This document shows positions 61,187 through 64,000 of a DNA stretch of 64,000 nucleotides, one piece after another. Positions within the stretch are counted from its first letter, which is position 1. Each line of letters starts with the position of its first letter. The position numbers and the translations under genes were made by a program. The stretch covers positions 372,001 to 436,000 of the forward strand of contig NZ_SHKS01000006.1 of the NCBI RefSeq assembly GCF_004217285.1, read 5' to 3'. The DNA is from Streptomyces sp. BK239. Its GTDB lineage: Bacteria; Actinomycetota; Actinomycetes; Streptomycetales; Streptomycetaceae. Under the pieces are notes generated by a model. That model was not told the origin of the DNA and ran no database searches. It saw only the letters and a list, made by a program, of their open reading frames with translations.

Positions 61187-63802
61187 ATGGTGACGTTCGC
61201 TCAGGCGCAGGAGCGCGGCGAGGAGTGGATCAACGGGGACGTCCCGGCGTACCAGCATCGTGAGGTGCGGGTGCGGGAGTTCGGCCTCGGGTTCGTGGTG
61301 TGGGCGGAGGACCGGGCGGAGGGACCGCGGTCGGACGGTGGCGGTCAGCGGTTGGTGCTGGCGCGGGACGGCGGGGAGGTCACGTTGTGGCCGTCGCTTC
61401 CGGTGGGCGAGGTGATCCGGCGGTACGAGGAGGAGTACGGGCGTCCGCAGGGCGAGCCGGAGCCCGAGCCGGCGGTCGCGGCGCGGGTGGATCTGAATCA
61501 GACGTCGTTCTTGTTGTCACCGCCGGAGTGGTTGCAGGAGGCGGCGGACCGGATGGGGATTCCGGGGCGGCGGGGAGAGGGGGATGAGGCGGGGGCCGGT
61601 TCCGGTTCCGGGGCGGGTTCGGGCTCTGGCTCGGGTGCGGGTGCTTCCGGTTCTGCCGGTTCTGTGGGTGTGGGTTCCGCCGGTGGCGGGGCCGTGACGC
61701 CGGACGCCTCGCTTCCGCAGACACAGGCTGGGGTGCCCGCGGGCGGGGGTGCGGGGCCGGGTGCGCCGTCCGCGCCGGTGGGGGCGACGCCCTGGGCGGG
61801 CACGGACACCAACGCCGACGCCGGCGACGACCGTTCCGTGCCGCTGCCGGCGACGGTGTTCGCGCCGCCGCTGAGCGGTTCGGACGACGAGGCGCCGACG
61901 CCGCCTTCCTCCCGGCCGGACGCCAAGACGGCGCTGATCGCCGGGGGCAGTCAGCTGCCGCCGACGGCGGTCTCGCCGGCGCTCGGCGATCCGCAGGGGC
62001 CGGGTGCGCCGCAGCCGCCTGCGGCGTCGCAGGGTTCGGGCGTGCCGCAGCCGCCGGGTGTTCCGGGTGCGCCGGCGGCTCCCGGGCGGCCGCTCCCGCC
62101 GAACGCCGGGGACATCGCCGACGCCGCCACCAGCAAGGCGGCTCCGCCTCCGCGTCGTCCGCGCGGCGGGTCGACGCCGCCGCCCCCGCCGGGCGCGCCG
62201 GGCGTTCCCGGTGCGCGGCCGGGCGCCGCTCCGCCGCCGCCTCCGCCCGGTCCGGGTGCGCCCGGTGCGCCGGCGGGCGGGTATGTGCCCACGCAGCTCG
62301 TGTCCGCGCTGGGACCCGAGGGTCCGGGCGCGCCGCAGCCGCCGGGCGCTCCCGCTGTTCCCGGCACGCCTGGTGGCTCCGGTAACCCTGGTGGTCCTGG
62401 TGGTCCTGGTGGTCCTGGCGGGGGGAACGCGCCCGGCGGTACGCCTCCGGGCGGGGTCCATCACGCGGCCACGATGCTCGCCGACCCCGGTCGGCAGGGT
62501 CCGGGCGGAGGTGTGCCGCAGCCTCCGCAGCCCCCGGGTGCTCCCGGTGCCCCGCTGCCCCCGGCCAACCCGCCCGGTGCTCACGGCTCGGCGGGCGGTG
62601 CGCAGGGCGCTGTCCACCATGCGGCGACGGTGCTGTCGGGTCCCCCGGCGGGTCCTCCCGCCGGCCCTCCGGCGGGCCCCCCGCCCGGTCCTCCCGGCAC
62701 GCCTCCGCCGCCGTTCGCCCAGGGCGGGCCGCAGCCGATGCCGCCGGGCGGGATGCCTCCCGGCGCGATGCCGCCGCCGGGCGCGCCCGTGCCGGGGCAG
62801 CCGTCGGCGTACGGGTATCCGCAGGGGCAGCCGACGGTCGGCCCCGGCTACCAGGCCGTGCTGCGCTATCGCGCGCAGGACGGTTCGGAGCAGCAACTGA
62901 TCCGGCGTTCCGCGCCGGGCACCCCGCACCCGGAGTGGCAGATCTTCCACGAGCTGCGCGCGATGAACGTGCCGCCGGACCAGGTGCTGGAGCTGCACAC
63001 GGAGCTGGAGTCGTGTGAGCTGCCGGGTGCGTACTGTGCGCGGATGATCCGGGAGCAGTGGCCGCAGGCGCGGATCACGAGCATCGCGCCGTACGGCACG
63101 GATCATGCGAGCCGTCAGCAGGGGATGCGGCAACTGCTGGCCCACCAGGGTGAGTTGCACCAGGTGGCCGACGGTCCCGCGCGTCCCGCGCCGGTGCGTG
63201 CGCCGTTGCCGCAGGTGCAGCCGGCGCCGCCGGTCCCGCCGGAGGCGGTCGCGCAGGAGCTGGCGGCGGCGTTCGGTCCGGGGGTGTTCCGGTTCGAGCA
63301 GGCGGCGGTGGCGCGGCAGGGGGTGCCGCCGGTCGTGGCGCACACGCTGGTGACGGCGGGTCTGCCGGTGGACATGGGCCCGTTCTTCTGGGCGCAGCCC
63401 CAGCCGGGGCGGCCGGTGCCGACGCTGGCGGAGCTGGCGGCCGAGCGGGGGGTGCAGTCGTCGTCGGACGCGGCGTCGTACCTCGTGATGGGCAGCGACT
63501 TCGGCAAGGCGGTCTGTGTGCAGTACGGGACGGCGAACATCGTCGCCGTGCCGGTGGAGGCGGGGCCGGGCGGTGGGCCCGTGCCGCCGCAGTTCGTGAA
63601 CACCGGGCTGCCGGAGTTCGTGCGCTGTCTCGCGCTGCTCGGGCGGATGTGGCGGCTGCGGTTCGGGCTGAACCAGGAGCAGGCGGGCCGCTGGACCGTC
63701 GACTTCCAGGCCCAGCTGGCCTCGCTGGACCCGGCGGCGCTCGGGTCCGCGGACAGCTGGTGGTCGGTGCTGCTGGAGCAGATGTGGGACGGGCTGCTGT
63801 GA
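61187..63802 (+). CDS. YrhB-like / deaminase-like / SUKH-4-like multidomain protein with Pro-rich linker
   Basis: An 871-residue protein starting ATG 61187 (GGGGAG 10 bases upstream). Residues ~1-95 resemble a YrhB immunity-type domain (AYQHREVRVREFGLGFVVWA, then LVLARDGGEVTLWPSLP). Residues ~125-545 are a Pro/Gly/Ala-rich, apparently disordered linker with GAPG and PPxP repeats. Residues ~550-650 resemble a nucleic-acid deaminase: H581-P-E583, then ELHTELESC610 with C617 (C-x6-C), then REQWPQARITSIAPYG. The C-terminal ~190 residues resemble a SUKH-4 domain (VPTLAELAAERGVQSSSD..., FVRCLALLGRMWRLR). The domain calls are by motif; no signal peptide is seen. Confidence 0.75.
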   Translation: MVTFAQAQERGEEWINGDVPAYQHREVRVREFGLGFVVWAEDRAEGPRSDGGGQRLVLARDGGEVTLWPSLPVGEVIRRYEEEYGRPQGEPEPEPAVAARVDLNQTSFLLSPPEWLQEAADRMGIPGRRGEGDEAGAGSGSGAGSGSGSGAGASGSAGSVGVGSAGGGAVTPDASLPQTQAGVPAGGGAGPGAPSAPVGATPWAGTDTNADAGDDRSVPLPATVFAPPLSGSDDEAPTPPSSRPDAKTALIAGGSQLPPTAVSPALGDPQGPGAPQPPAASQGSGVPQPPGVPGAPAAPGRPLPPNAGDIADAATSKAAPPPRRPRGGSTPPPPPGAPGVPGARPGAAPPPPPPGPGAPGAPAGGYVPTQLVSALGPEGPGAPQPPGAPAVPGTPGGSGNPGGPGGPGGPGGGNAPGGTPPGGVHHAATMLADPGRQGPGGGVPQPPQPPGAPGAPLPPANPPGAHGSAGGAQGAVHHAATVLSGPPAGPPAGPPAGPPPGPPGTPPPPFAQGGPQPMPPGGMPPGAMPPPGAPVPGQPSAYGYPQGQPTVGPGYQAVLRYRAQDGSEQQLIRRSAPGTPHPEWQIFHELRAMNVPPDQVLELHTELESCELPGAYCARMIREQWPQARITSIAPYGTDHASRQQGMRQLLAHQGELHQVADGPARPAPVRAPLPQVQPAPPVPPEAVAQELAAAFGPGVFRFEQAAVARQGVPPVVAHTLVTAGLPVDMGPFFWAQPQPGRPVPTLAELAAERGVQSSSDAASYLVMGSDFGKAVCVQYGTANIVAVPVEAGPGGGPVPPQFVNTGLPEFVRCLALLGRMWRLRFGLNQEQAGRWTVDFQAQLASLDPAALGSADSWWSVLLEQMWDGLL

Positions 63803-64000
63803 GGCCTGCGCGCCGCTGACGCGGTGGGTGTCGAGGGCCGGACCGGTCGTATGACCGGTCCGGCCCTTCTGCGTTCGTGTTCTGGATCGTTCGGTGCCGA
63901 CCGCCACCTGTGCCCGGAGTGTCGCGTTATGAACCCTTAAGTCCGATACATCAAGATATGCGCGAAATCATTTTTTCGAAGTCCGTCTGGTGGAGAGGGG
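63803..64000 (+). other. end of window: terminator then AT-richer upstream region
   Basis: After the terminator (63834-63867) there are ~130 bases of lower GC with a run of six T (ATCATTTTTTCGAA at ~63972) and no coding sequence. Probably the upstream region of a gene beyond the window. Confidence 0.5.
63834..63867 (+). terminator. terminator of the toxin/immunity operon
   Basis: AGGGCCGGACCGGTC pairs perfectly with GACCGGTCCGGCCCT (15 bp), GTAT tetraloop, followed by TTCT, 31 bases after the stop. Confidence 0.85.

Noticed and set aside
61517..63907. 796-codon minus-strand frame opposite the YrhB/deaminase/SUKH-4 gene
   Set aside because: Arg/His-rich translation with no domain; the plus-strand frame has recognisable domain motifs and a ribosome-binding site.

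Overview
This window is high-GC actinobacterial chromosome, almost certainly Streptomyces. Codon third positions are strongly G/C, GTG starts and 1-4 nt stop/start overlaps are common, and it carries Streptomyces markers: an SsgA-family sporulation protein, a rodlin-like secreted protein, actinobacterial O-mannosyltransferase (Pmt), RpfB, and the tamR/tam pair. Gene order from ssgE through pmt, rsmI, tatD, rpfB, rsmA, ispE, galTEK, tam, ppc, pth, rplY, prs and glmU resembles what I remember of the conserved core of the S. coelicolor chromosome. That comparison is from memory, not a search. No insertion sequence, prophage, CRISPR array or rRNA was found.

Layout. 1-2634: the end of a flavin monooxygenase, a hydrolase and an SDR, translationally coupled, likely a Baeyer-Villiger degradation operon. 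2724-9503: a small charged protein, a tricorn-like protease, and a divergent TetR gene followed by an MMPL exporter, with two inverted-repeat operators between. 9845-14017: small accessory genes (lamin-tail secreted protein, DMT transporter, VOC protein, DUF1876 protein, serine hydrolase, Ohr). 14145-17348: ohrR attached by a 4-nt overlap to a CbiMN-CbiQ-CbiO nickel/cobalt ECF transporter operon. 17531-29332: cell-envelope and housekeeping core (ssgE, two class B PBPs, pmt, rsmI, tatD, rpfB, rsmA, ispE). 29346-36686: a Uma2 protein, an ABC-F ATPase and two tandem paralogous membrane-anchored PQQ-type beta-propeller proteins with long proline-rich cytoplasmic tails.

36914-45228: a response regulator lacking the phosphorylatable aspartate, a rodlin-like secreted protein, a sodium/solute symporter divergent from the galT-galE-galK operon, a GNAT acetyltransferase and a second unusual LuxR-type regulator. 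45187-49258: tamR/tam with a clear operator array, a VOC protein, an orphan Phd-type antitoxin, a CsbD protein, and an acyl desaturase coupled to its TetR regulator. 49557-57190: ppc, a membrane protein, pth, rplY, prs, glmU and tRNA-Gln. 

57410-63802: an orphan sensor kinase, then the most unusual part of the window: a divergent cluster of toxin/immunity-type domains without secretion signals. One side is an operon of a YwqJ-type deaminase and a SUKH-3 protein. The other encodes a WHH-like nuclease domain fused to a SUKH domain, followed closely by an 871-residue protein with an N-terminal YrhB-like domain, a 400-residue proline/glycine-rich linker, a nucleic-acid-deaminase-like domain and a C-terminal SUKH-4-like domain.
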